Below are positions 1 through 4,930 of a stretch of DNA of 5,316 bases, piece by piece. The translations under genes were made by a program, and so were the position numbers. Source of the stretch: Bacillota bacterium. Lineage in GTDB: Bacteria; Bacillota; Clostridia; Acetivibrionales; DTU013. The notes below the pieces were generated by a model. That model ran no database searches. It was not told the DNA's origin and saw nothing but the letters and a program-made list of their open reading frames with translations. Where the stretch lies: contig JAEYOM010000108.1 in the NCBI GenBank assembly GCA_023411715.1, positions 1 to 5,316 of the forward strand. Reading direction: 5' to 3'. Positions within the stretch are counted from its first letter, which is position 1; each line of letters starts with the position of its first letter.

Positions 1-204
1 CAAAATATACAAAGCGAGAAATATACTTGCGATAATGGAAAACACAAAACCGATATCGACTTTCATATGGATGATATTATTGATCCCGATGATTATAGCA
101 ACCCCAAGAATCGCAATAATATTGCCCGCCCAATGGAAGCGGTTCAACTTCTCCCTGAACAGTATCATTGCCCCTATCCCGACCCATACTGTCATTGAAG
201 ATTA
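1..204 (-). pseudogene. EamA/DMT-family transporter, internal fragment (5'-truncated)
   Basis: Read on the minus strand from 195 to 1 this gives 65 residues with the character of the end of the first EamA repeat of a drug/metabolite transporter: a membrane helix (MTVWVGIGAMILF), the family's conserved acidic turn (REKLN, matching the usual LGErl position), a second helix (WAGNIIAILGVAIIIG) and the start of the next repeat (VFSIIASIFLALYIL). EamA proteins are usually about 290-300 residues with ten helices in two repeats, so roughly the first 80 residues are missing. The frame meets a TAA at 202-204 only two codons before the ATG at 193-195, and I see no EamA sequence upstream in another frame, so the 5' part was lost at a junction near 195-204. 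The gene continues beyond the window's left edge, so the state of its 3' end is unknown. The forward open frame over 35-196 is its antisense shadow. Substrate cannot be told. Confidence 0.65.
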
Positions 205-545
205 TGCGGATAATGACCGCTGGTGGAATGTACGCCGTTTTATGTGGGACGTTTTTGGCTACCGTAAAGAAACCTCGTAAGGCTATGAAGAGTTAGAAAT
301 TATATAACTTATGGCGATGGATAAGAGAATTGGGCTCCATTTTGGACAGGCATAATCTTATATTCAGCGGCGAAAAACAGATACACATTTTATGTTGACC
401 GTTTCTACCAAACCGATAGGTTGAAAATATGTAGTTGTAGTAATAAATGGATGGAAGGTGTAATATCCAAGTCTATAGGTGGTTCAGGTGTAACAACCGC
501 CTTACAAAGAGTAACTAATTGAACACTCTCGTAATTCTCCTCTTC
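205..545. other. Gene-poor stretch with possible relics
   Basis: About 340 bases between the truncated EamA fragment and the end of the GntR gene. No intact gene with a start codon and ribosome binding site is visible. On the plus strand 205-280 could be the tail of a lost gene (it ends ...RRFMWDVFGYRKETS and stops at 278-280), but I do not recognise it. 325-522 holds a separate unassigned open frame, listed on its own. No terminator hairpin with a T-tract is seen on either strand, so the GntR operon has no obvious stop signal here. Confidence 0.4.
289..522 (+). pseudogene. Unassigned reading frame, possibly a relic of a small protein
   Basis: One plus-strand frame is open from 325 to a TGA at 520-522 (65 codons), and the same frame is also open at 289-321, separated only by a TAA at 322-324. 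The translation has a protein-like composition, rich in aromatic residues (ENWAPFWTGIILYS, RYTFYVDRFYQTDRLK) with a CSCS motif and a Gly/Ser segment (SIGGSGVTTALQ). There is no ATG near its beginning and no ribosome binding site, so if it was a gene it has lost its 5' end, and the TAA (a CAA changed by C to T, perhaps) would be a nonsense mutation. I do not recognise the family and assign no function. It may also be a chance open frame. Confidence 0.25.
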
Positions 546-911
546 TTAAAAATTTTGCCTGATCAGTTCAATCAGCTCCTCCAAGTCCAGCCCCAGCGTC
601 TTGTAATATTCAATATCCTTTTTCAACTTGTCCAACGCCATCTCTGTGCGCTTGTCTGAAAGATCCTCAGTCGTGAGGTGCGCGACAAAGCAGCCCTTGC
701 CCAACATCGTAACGATGAAGCCGGCGCATTCCAGCTCCTCCCACGCCTTTTTCACCGTTATGACGCTGATTTGCAGTTCTCTGGCCACCGTACGTATGGG
801 CGGCAGGCAAAGACCCTCTTTCAGCTGGCCTTTTATGATCTGTGCCGATATCTGCTCAAATAGCTGCTGATATATCGGTTTGTCCGATGTTCCTGATATG
901 ACGATATCCAT
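546..911 (-). CDS. GntR-family (YtrA subfamily) transcriptional regulator
   Basis: A 121-residue DNA-binding protein, expected to be a dimeric repressor of its own ABC transporter operon. Residues about 11-77 form the GntR winged helix: KPIYQQLFEQI begins helix 1, LPPIRTVARELQIS and VITVKKAWEELECAGFI give the helix-turn-helix, and GKGCFVA is the wing strand. The remaining 44 residues (DKLKKDIEYYKTLGLDLEELIELI) are a short helical tail. This is typical of the YtrA subfamily, which lacks the large effector domains of FadR or HutC types, and 121 aa is normal for it. It is third in the operon, two sense codons after the permease stop and in the same frame. The nearest AGGAGG lies 17 bases before the ATG, inside the permease's last codons, which is a long spacing, so translation may depend on coupling to the permease. 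YtrA proteins commonly respond to envelope stress or cell-wall antibiotics; that is family knowledge, not seen here. Confidence 0.9.
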   Translation of the reverse strand: MDIVISGTSDKPIYQQLFEQISAQIIKGQLKEGLCLPPIRTVARELQISVITVKKAWEELECAGFIVTMLGKGCFVAHLTTEDLSDKRTEMALDKLKKDIEYYKTLGLDLEELIELIRQNF

Positions 912-917
912 GGGCGG

Positions 918-1565
918 CTACAGGTCAACCTCCTCAAAATTCTTCGCGGATTTATTATACGCCAGCACTGTAAGTAATGCAAAGAAGACAATGCCGATAG
1001 CCATTACCGGAAGCTGGCGGAGGAGCGCTTCACCGCTGATGCCATCGAGAATATACGCCGCCGCTGGCATGGACAGCACAAGCGTTTCGATTACAGCGGC
1101 AAACAGCATGGATGCGGTTAAAGCGAAGAGGATGGGCCGGGCGATCTTGTATGCGCTTCTGTAAAACATCGGGAAGAATATCGCATTGAAAATGCCGTAC
1201 ATCACGAAAACGCAGCCAAGATATGCGATGTTGGCATCAATCATAAAATTACCATTAGGGTACAGCGCCATGTTGAGGGTGGCGAATACTGCAGCCGATG
1301 CGATCTGAAGAAGTTCAAACATGGCGATGGACAGCACGCGCGCCTTAACGACGTCGCGCTTCCTGATGGGGAGCATCACCGTAAAGCCGATATCATTCAC
1401 CGCTTTAGCATTTGCGAATATGTTGGGCACGGCGATGAACAAGAAGTACATCATGGCAACGAAATACACCCATTGGGGAATAAGCAGCAATGCGCTGAAT
1501 AGCAGTATGAAAAAATAAGCGGGGTTGATTACAAGCCGGAACTCTTTATATAGTAGGTTTCTCAT
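918..1565 (-). CDS. ABC-2 type transporter permease
   Basis: A 215-residue integral membrane protein and partner of the ATPase encoded just upstream. About six hydrophobic segments are visible (roughly residues 16-30, 33-50, 79-100, 113-133, 144-165 and 186-203). The loop after the second helix carries NDIGFTVMLPIRKRDVVKAR, which resembles the conserved 'N..MLPi.r..iV.aK' stretch of small ABC-2 permeases (ABC2_membrane_5-like). The ATG at 1563-1565 is well supported: AGGAGG at 1572-1577 sits six bases upstream. The start overlaps the ATPase's end by 20 bp in another frame, indicating translational coupling. The protein ends ...NFEEVDL, and its last codons contain the AGGAGG nearest the following GntR gene. 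The likely role is moving a peptide, lipid or drug across the membrane, but no substrate can be read from the sequence. Confidence 0.88.
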   Translation of the reverse strand: MRNLLYKEFRLVINPAYFFILLFSALLLIPQWVYFVAMMYFLFIAVPNIFANAKAVNDIGFTVMLPIRKRDVVKARVLSIAMFELLQIASAAVFATLNMALYPNGNFMIDANIAYLGCVFVMYGIFNAIFFPMFYRSAYKIARPILFALTASMLFAAVIETLVLSMPAAAYILDGISGEALLRQLPVMAIGIVFFALLTVLAYNKSAKNFEEVDL

Positions 1566-2412
1566 AAGCGGCCTCCTTTTTTGCGTGATAGATCATGATA
1601 TCCTCGAGGCTGGGCGACTCAGCCGCGAGGCCGTCGTTCGGATAAAGAGCGCCGGTTTTTATAAGACCGGTGAATCCGAACGCATTGGTTTTACTTGCTA
1701 TCAGCCGCGGCTTTACGTTACCGAGCTGTTTGTTTGTTCCCCTGACCAGGCGGTAAGCGGCAAGAAGTTCATCCTTCGCCCGGCTTTCGATAATCCGGCC
1801 GTTCTCGATATAGGTGATGAAGTCGGCGCATTTTTCCAGGTCGGTCGTTATATGTGTGGAGAACAATATACTCCTTTCACCATTCTCAATGAGTTCCTGA
1901 AATAACTCCAAAAGATTGTCACGCGCAACGGGGTCAAGCCCGCTGGTCGGTTCGTCGAGCAGCAGCAGTCTGGCATGGTGCGACAGAGCCAGCGCCAGCG
2001 AGTACTTGACCCGCATACCGTTCGACAGCTCGGAAGGGCGCTTGTTTTCGTCCAGTGAAAACCTCTGCATGTATGTTTCGTACAACGAATGATCCCAGTT
2101 ATCATAAAACCTGCGAAAAACGTCGGTGATATACTTGATCCTGGTTTTGGAATAAAAATCGGCGCCGCCGAAAGCATAGCCGATGTGCTGTTTTAGTTCG
2201 AGTTCGTTCTTGTAAAAGTCCTGTCCAAGTATCCGAACGCTGCCGCTGTCTTTATGCAGCAGGCCCAGAATCGATTTCAGCGTGGTGGTTTTGCCTGCGC
2301 CGTTGGCGCCGATAAAGCCCATTATATAACCGCTTTCCAGTGAGAACGACACCTCTTTTAAACTAAAATTCCTGTAATTTTTACGCAGCTTCTGTACCGA
2401 TAATATTTCCAT
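1546..2412 (-). CDS. ABC transporter ATP-binding protein (YtrB-like)
   Basis: A 288-residue cytoplasmic ATPase that powers the adjacent permease. Walker A is GANGAGKTT (residues 35-43), the signature is LSNGM (129-133, a common deviation from LSGGQ in this branch), Walker B is LLLLDEPTSGLDP (149-161, catalytic E154), and the switch histidine is H187 in FSTHI. The Q-loop region (IGYAFGGADFYSK) has no glutamine, as often in this family. Residues about 215-288 form the accessory C-terminal part usual for YtrB-type ATPases (LVRG...LIASKTNAFGFTGLI). I place the start at the ATG 2410-2412: AGGAGG lies six bases upstream, whereas the alternative TTG at 2416-2418 would abut the Shine-Dalgarno directly. 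It is first in the operon, under the promoter and inverted repeat at 2463-2515. Confidence 0.93.
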   Translation of the reverse strand: MEILSVQKLRKNYRNFSLKEVSFSLESGYIMGFIGANGAGKTTTLKSILGLLHKDSGSVRILGQDFYKNELELKQHIGYAFGGADFYSKTRIKYITDVFRRFYDNWDHSLYETYMQRFSLDENKRPSELSNGMRVKYSLALALSHHARLLLLDEPTSGLDPVARDNLLELFQELIENGERSILFSTHITTDLEKCADFITYIENGRIIESRAKDELLAAYRLVRGTNKQLGNVKPRLIASKTNAFGFTGLIKTGALYPNDGLAAESPSLEDIMIYHAKKEAAYEKPTI

Positions 2413-2428
2413 TGACAACCTCCTTTTG
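2413..2428 (-). promoter_or_regulatory. Ribosome binding site that fixes the ATPase start
   Basis: Minus-strand AAAAGGAGG followed by TTGTCA and then ATG. The six-base spacing points to the ATG at 2410-2412. It excludes the in-frame TTG two codons upstream, which would begin directly after the AGGAGG. Confidence 0.8.
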
Positions 2429-2451
2429 GATTAAGAATTTATTTCCTGTTT

Positions 2452-2461
2452 AGACTAGTCT
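2452..2461. repeat. 10-bp palindrome in the operon leader
   Basis: AGACTAGTCT is a perfect palindrome in the predicted 5' leader of the ABC operon, one base from the edge of the larger operator. It could be a second regulatory site, but a 10-bp palindrome can arise by chance. Confidence 0.25.
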
Positions 2462-2462
2462 C

Positions 2463-2491
2463 ATATTGTGTATATCGTATATACACAATAT
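2463..2491. promoter_or_regulatory. Probable GntR operator: perfect inverted repeat, 13-bp arms
   Basis: The left arm ATATTGTGTATAT (2463-2475) and right arm ATATACACAATAT (2479-2491) are perfect reverse complements separated by CGT. The core GTGTATAT...ATATACAC has the GTGTA/TACAC look often seen for YtrA-type GntR sites. It covers the predicted transcription start and most of the -10 box of the ABC operon promoter, so binding of the operon's own GntR protein would block transcription. The pairing is seen directly; the identity of the binding protein is inferred from position and family. Confidence 0.75.
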
Positions 2492-2515
2492 AACATAGCG
2501 CTTGGCAAGAGTCAA
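2487..2515 (-). promoter_or_regulatory. Sigma-A type promoter of the ABC/GntR operon
   Basis: On the minus strand TTGACT (2510-2515) and TATATT (2487-2492) are separated by exactly 17 bases. The start point would fall near 2480, inside the inverted repeat, about 68 bases before the ATPase ATG. The close match to consensus and the overlap with the palindrome make this the best-supported promoter in the window. Confidence 0.8.
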
Positions 2516-2524
2516 GACCGCTGA

Positions 2525-2614
2525 GATGGGCATAGCCACACCGCTTCAAACGGAAACTTTTTGATCGCTCGAGATGTGGAGTTTATATGCTCGTTAGGTC
2601 ACGTGGATAAATAA
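2525..2614 (+). pseudogene. Possible C-terminal relic of an unidentified gene
   Basis: A plus-strand frame directly after a TGA (2522-2524) reads 29 codons, with segments HTASNGNFLIARD and VEFICSLGHVDK, and stops at TAA 2612-2614. The strong terminator that starts 18 bases later has no other plausible gene to terminate, which is the main reason to think this is the tail of a deleted gene. I do not recognise the family. It lies in the upstream region of the ABC operon promoter and could be a chance frame. Confidence 0.25.
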
Positions 2615-2632
2615 TCAGGAATAATCGGAATC

Positions 2633-2661
2633 AGCCGCCCAATTGGGCGACTATTTTTTTT
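2633..2661 (+). terminator. Rho-independent terminator
   Basis: The perfect core palindrome CGCCCAATTGGGCG (2636/2637-2650 region) gives a GC-rich stem with an AATT loop, extended by two more pairs past one mismatch, and is followed by a run of eight T (2654-2661). No intact plus-strand gene lies upstream, so it either marks the end of a lost gene or acts as an attenuator in a leader running into the isochorismatase gene. A weak TTGATC-17-TATATG promoter candidate at 2561-2589 would allow the second reading. Confidence 0.75.
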
Positions 2662-2709
2662 GTAAGCTCTATGATAATCGAGGATAAAAATGTTAAAATT
2701 GCAATAGCG

Positions 2710-2740
2710 CGCCTCAAAATACTTTTGTATATCTGAGGCG
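2710..2740 (+). repeat. Inverted repeat upstream of the isochorismatase gene
   Basis: CGCCTCA (2710-2716) and TGAGGCG (2734-2740) are exact reverse complements 17 bases apart, with an inner ATAC-TTTT-GTAT mini-stem at 2720-2731. It ends 31 bases before the start codon. A weak promoter candidate (TTGTAT 2725-2730, TATTAT 2747-2752) overlaps its right half, so it could be an operator; it could also fold in RNA. No T-tract follows, so it is not a terminator. Confidence 0.4.
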
Positions 2741-2771
2741 ATCAAATATTATAAAACTGGAGAGCAACGAT

Positions 2772-3422
2772 ATGGAGTACTCTGAAAAAGAAATTTATAA
2801 ACATGCGCTTAATGCATTTAAAAATGGGAAAGCTCAATTTCCTATTGATCTGGAGAAGTGTGCCTTACTGGTAATTGATATGCAGGATGAGTTCGTGAAA
2901 CCGGGATGGACTTCGTCATGGATTCCAGAAGCGACCAGACAGGTAAGTAAAATAAAACGAGTAATTGGTTTCTGCCGGCAGAAAAATATACCCGTGATTT
3001 ATACTGTTTTCAGCAATACACATAATTTCATGGATAGACCTGTCAGTGGTCATTATATGCCAAACAGGTTTCCAGAGCTGGAAAGTGATGAAAGTTGGTT
3101 TTCAGAGGGAAAAGTATGGAACGAATTAGCGCCGCTGCCTGATGAAATAATTATACATAAACCATCATATGGAGCATTTTATGATACACCTTTGGACACA
3201 GTCTTAAGGCACATGGGAAAAGACACCGTTATAATCTGTGGTACTTTAACGAATTGTTGCTGCGGAACAACTGCTCGACAGGCATATGAAAGAAGCTATT
3301 ATGTGATTTTTGGCTCGGACATAACATCAACCTATGATTCACAGATGCAGGAATCAGAGTTGGATATATTAAGATTTGCATTTGCAAGGGTAATGACAGC
3401 GGAAGAGATCATGGGAATATAG
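2772..3422 (+). CDS. Isochorismatase-family cysteine hydrolase
   Basis: A 216-residue cytosolic hydrolase of the isochorismatase-like fold (nicotinamidase, N-carbamoyl amide hydrolase, isochorismatase and relatives). The catalytic triad is visible: D36 in LLVIDMQDEF, K130 in HKPSYGAF, and nucleophile C163 in GTLTNCCCGTTARQAY, where C163 aligns with the cysteine of the usual T-N-x-C-V motif. The C-terminal SDITSTYDSQMQESELDIL matches the family's 'Data....h..al..l' segment. The length is typical, with about 28 residues before the first strand. GGAGAG at 2759-2764 lies seven bases before the ATG and supports this start. The gene is single, visibly richer in A+T than the ABC operon, and preceded by an inverted repeat. 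Substrate cannot be assigned: nicotinamidase metal-ligand residues are not evident, and the gene has no partner pathway genes. Confidence 0.9.
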   Translation: MEYSEKEIYKHALNAFKNGKAQFPIDLEKCALLVIDMQDEFVKPGWTSSWIPEATRQVSKIKRVIGFCRQKNIPVIYTVFSNTHNFMDRPVSGHYMPNRFPELESDESWFSEGKVWNELAPLPDEIIIHKPSYGAFYDTPLDTVLRHMGKDTVIICGTLTNCCCGTTARQAYERSYYVIFGSDITSTYDSQMQESELDILRFAFARVMTAEEIMGI

Positions 3423-3452
3423 TTCTCTAAAAACGTCCTTTCCCAAAGGCCC

Positions 3453-3798
3453 CTGAAACCAAACAGTATTGACGAATACATCGCCGCACAACCGGAAGAG
3501 GTGTGAGCTTTGTTGCAAAACATAACAAGAGACTATCCGCGCAACTGCGCCAGAAGCCATAGAGAAAATCTCGTATCAGATGCCGACGTTCTGGCAGGGT
3601 GAGAACCTCATCCACTTCGCGGCGTTCAAGAAGCACATCGGATTGTATCCCGGTGGCGGGGCTACTACTGAGTTCGCAGAGCGGCTCACAGGTTATAAGA
3701 CTTCCAAGGGTGCGATTCAGCTATCCCTTGGCAAGCCGATAGACTATAAACTCATTGCCGATATTGTGCAGTGGAGAGTGAGACAAGTGGAGGGTTGA
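3453..3798 (+). pseudogene. DUF1801 (YdhG-like) protein, broken
   Basis: Joining two frames restores a DUF1801 protein of about 115 residues: KPNSIDEYIAAQPEEV, then ALLQNI, then ETIRATAPEAIEKISYQMP, TFWQGENLIHFAAFKKHIG, GYKTSKGAIQLSLGKPI and a C-terminal DIVQWRVRQVEG. The order and motifs (IDEYI, PEA.EKISYQMP, HFAAFKKHIG.YP, GYKTSKGAIQ) are characteristic of the family, which has a frataxin/YjbR-like fold and no firmly known general function. Three lesions are seen: no start codon or ribosome binding site before KPNSI, which begins about 33 bases after the isochorismatase stop; a TGA at 3504-3506 where CGA or CAA is expected; and one extra base near 3525 that shifts the frame. The longest remaining ATG frame (3580-3798) is only the C-terminal two thirds. 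Confidence 0.85.
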
Positions 3799-3800
3799 AT
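3785..3800 (+). promoter_or_regulatory. Ribosome binding site deciding the small-gene start
   Basis: GGAGGG at 3789-3794 is followed by TTGAAT and ATG at 3801. This makes 3801 the start, not the upstream ATG at 3771, which lies inside the DUF1801 coding end and has no such site. Confidence 0.75.
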
Positions 3801-4004
3801 ATGTCAGACTTTACATCCGAAGAGTTGAGCGAAGCGCATCGCGCCTTGCTGTCCACGCTTCATAAGTGCGAGAAGATGGATGCGATAAAACTGGGCAAGT
3901 CACAGCAAACTCTTCTTGAACGTCGAATTGCTGCACTGAAGATTGCACTGATACTGATCGAGAAGGAACAAGGCCTAAAAGAGACGGGAGAGAAGACACT
4001 ATGA
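3801..4004 (+). CDS. Conserved small protein of unknown function (67 aa)
   Basis: A 67-residue protein, apparently intact: MSDFTSEELSEAHRALLSTL, HKCEKMDAIKLGKSQQTLL, ERRIAALKIALILIEKEQG. It is predicted to be almost wholly alpha-helical, with two amphipathic helices joined by a KLGKSQQT turn, soluble, and without a signal peptide. I recognise it as resembling a small conserved hypothetical of Firmicutes with the ALLSTLHKCEK core, but no function is known to me. An ideal ribosome binding site precedes the ATG, which begins two bases after the DUF1801 stop. Its own TGA overlaps the next gene's ATG (ATGA, 4001-4004), so the three genes were once a translationally coupled operon. It is the only member of this cluster without a visible lesion. 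Confidence 0.75.
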   Translation: MSDFTSEELSEAHRALLSTLHKCEKMDAIKLGKSQQTLLERRIAALKIALILIEKEQGLKETGEKTL

Positions 4005-4197
4005 AACCGAGAATATATATGACTGCTTTTTCAAAAGTCTACCCGTTACTCGTCTAAAAAGCGGAGAAAAAGGTCGCACAAAAGAAGAAGTCGATACGGT
4101 CACTTGTTGGCTGACTGGATATGACGAGTATGGCTTGCAAGCGCAAATCGATAAAGGGGTTAACCATGTGACTTTCTTTTCAGAAGCTCCCCACCTG
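4001..4197 (+). pseudogene. DUF2200 protein, 5' half, broken
   Basis: The start is intact (ATG overlapping the previous stop) and reads MKPRIYMTAFSKVYPLLV, then a TAA at 4055-4057 where the family has a glutamine (V-Q-K-A-E-K-K), then KAEKK. One base (a G near 4072) is then missing, and the next frame continues GRTKEEVDTVTCWLTGYDE, LQAQIDKGVNHVTFFSEAPHL. This order matches the DUF2200 family (about 110-120 aa, function unknown; conserved VYP..V.KAEKKGRTK and FWLTGYDE segments). After HL, at about 4197, the expected continuation is absent from the plus strand and instead lies reversed on the minus strand. The result is a multiply damaged pseudogene. Confidence 0.8.
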
Positions 4198-4280
4198 ATT
4201 TTCTGCATAAGCGGGTCTTCGATTTCCTCTACACGAACGCCGCAGACTACTCCCGTGATTTTACGGGTGTCTGCATTTTC
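4191..4280 (-). pseudogene. DUF2200 protein, 3' half, inverted fragment
   Basis: The minus strand reads ADTRKITGVVCG, VRVEEIEDPLMQKIRW, which is the well-conserved second half of DUF2200 (usual pattern ITG.ICGYRVEEI.DPLMQKIRYLDK). It is directly adjacent to, but opposite in orientation to, the first half of the same family. On the plus-strand side both copies share the 7 bp CCACCTG/CAGGTGG at 4191-4197, which encodes HL on one strand and RW on the other. The end with the TetR gene is blurred and lies somewhere in 4262-4285. The last about 20 residues of the family (DKL.DELAKGKA.EKILR) are missing altogether. Confidence 0.75.
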
Positions 4281-4729
4281 GTTCACAAGAAGCGATGGTC
4301 GAGGAAGTGGTCGCTGTTTACGGACAAAAGATTGCCCTCCGAACTCATGTGCTGACGCAGTCCTGTGGGCATCTGTCGGAGCTGCTGCAGGCGCACTTGA
4401 ACGGAATTATGGAGTTTGAACCGTTTTACACGCGGCTTGTAATCGAAAACAGGCTGCTGCCGCCTGGTGCAAGGGACAGCTTTATTGCGATCCAGTCTGC
4501 CATTTCCTTTCATTTTAGCCAGGCGGTGCAGCGGGAGTTAAAGCCTGCTCAAAGCGATGGTGTCCCTTCTTATCTGCTATTTAACATGTGGGTGGGATTG
4601 GTGCATTATTATCTGGCAAATGGTTATCTGTTTGCGCCGGAGGGCCAAGTCATTCGGCGCTACGGCGATACATTAATTCAAAGCTTTTTGAAATTGCTGA
4701 CGACGAAAGGAGAAAAGCAGAATGGATGA
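4274..4729 (+). pseudogene. TetR/AcrR-family regulator, 5'-truncated (effector domain only)
   Basis: HFRSQEAMVEEVV at 4274-4312 matches the end of a TetR helix-turn-helix domain (usual 'YrHF.sKeaLv'), followed by about 140 residues of all-helical ligand-binding domain (HLSELLQAHLNGIMEFEPF, RLVIENRLLPPGARDSF, YLLFNMWVGLVHYYLANGYL, LFAPEGQVIRRYGDTLIQSF). The first roughly 40 residues, with the DNA recognition helix, are missing: the frame is closed by a TGA at 4256-4258 and the upstream bases belong to the inverted DUF2200 piece. The ATG at 4295 has no ribosome binding site and lies inside the conserved domain, so it is not a natural start. Without the recognition helix the product could not act as a DNA-binding repressor. 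Its TGA overlaps the next ATG (4722-4729), showing that the downstream boundary is original. Confidence 0.8.
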
Positions 4730-4927
4730 TCACTCTCAAAAGATACTAAAAGCAAAATCCTGCTATGGCCACCTGGATGGAACGCTAGGCAACCGACTGT
4801 TTGAGCGCCTGCTGGAACTAAATTGGTTCGAGCAGGAGGAGATACAGCTACCGTGTATCGGCTGACTGAAACAGGAAAACAGGAATTCGTCCGGCTGGGC
4901 GTTGACTATATGAAAAGAGGTAGATGA
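4722..4927 (+). pseudogene. ArsR-like winged-helix protein, frameshifted
   Basis: ATG 4722 opens inside the TetR stop, with AAAGGAG nine bases upstream. The frame reads MDDHSQKILKAKSCYGHLDG, TLGNRLFERLLELNWFEQEE, then terminates at 4863-4865 after seven unrelated codons. The next frame, entered near 4835-4841, continues DTATVYRLTETGKQEFVRLG VDYMKRGR and stops at 4925-4927. The composite resembles the C-terminal part of one ArsR-regulator branch (SCYdHL.G.LG..l.e.ll..gw......Y.LTe.G...f..LGVd). Loss of one base in the short GAGGAGGAG-like run (4835-4842) explains the shift. The composite of about 68 residues has no classical N-terminal recognition helix. Either the family is naturally this short or the domain was lost earlier; the preserved start/stop overlap favours the former. 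Confidence 0.6.
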
Positions 4928-4930
4928 ACT

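Noticed and set aside
35..280. 81-codon plus-strand open frame beginning MENTKPISTF
   Set aside because: Bases 35-196 are the antisense of a clear EamA membrane segment, and there is no ribosome binding site; only the last 25-30 codons could be independent, and those are unrecognised.
628..1164. Plus-strand open frames across the GntR and permease genes
   Set aside because: They are antisense shadows of well-supported minus-strand genes with family motifs and ribosome binding sites.
1525..2177. Open frames of 126 codons (plus) and 109 codons (minus) inside the ATPase gene
   Set aside because: They lie in other frames of the ABC ATPase, whose Walker A, signature and Walker B motifs are all present.
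2413..2418. TTG at 2416-2418 as the ATPase start
   Set aside because: It would directly abut the AGGAGG with no spacing; the ATG at 2410-2412 has the ideal six-base spacing.
3332..3636. Minus-strand open frames opposite the isochorismatase end and DUF1801
   Set aside because: No family features or ribosome binding sites; the plus strand carries recognisable protein motifs throughout.
4249..4270. Hairpin ACTCCCGT-gatttt-ACGGGTGT as a terminator
   Set aside because: It lies in the conserved coding part of the inverted DUF2200 fragment, has one mismatch, and has no T-tract after it on either strand.
4135..4419. 94-codon plus frame MQAQIDKGVN...ALERNYGV as a gene
   Set aside because: It begins mid-way in DUF2200, then crosses the antisense of the inverted fragment and an out-of-frame part of TetR; it is a chance fusion across junctions.
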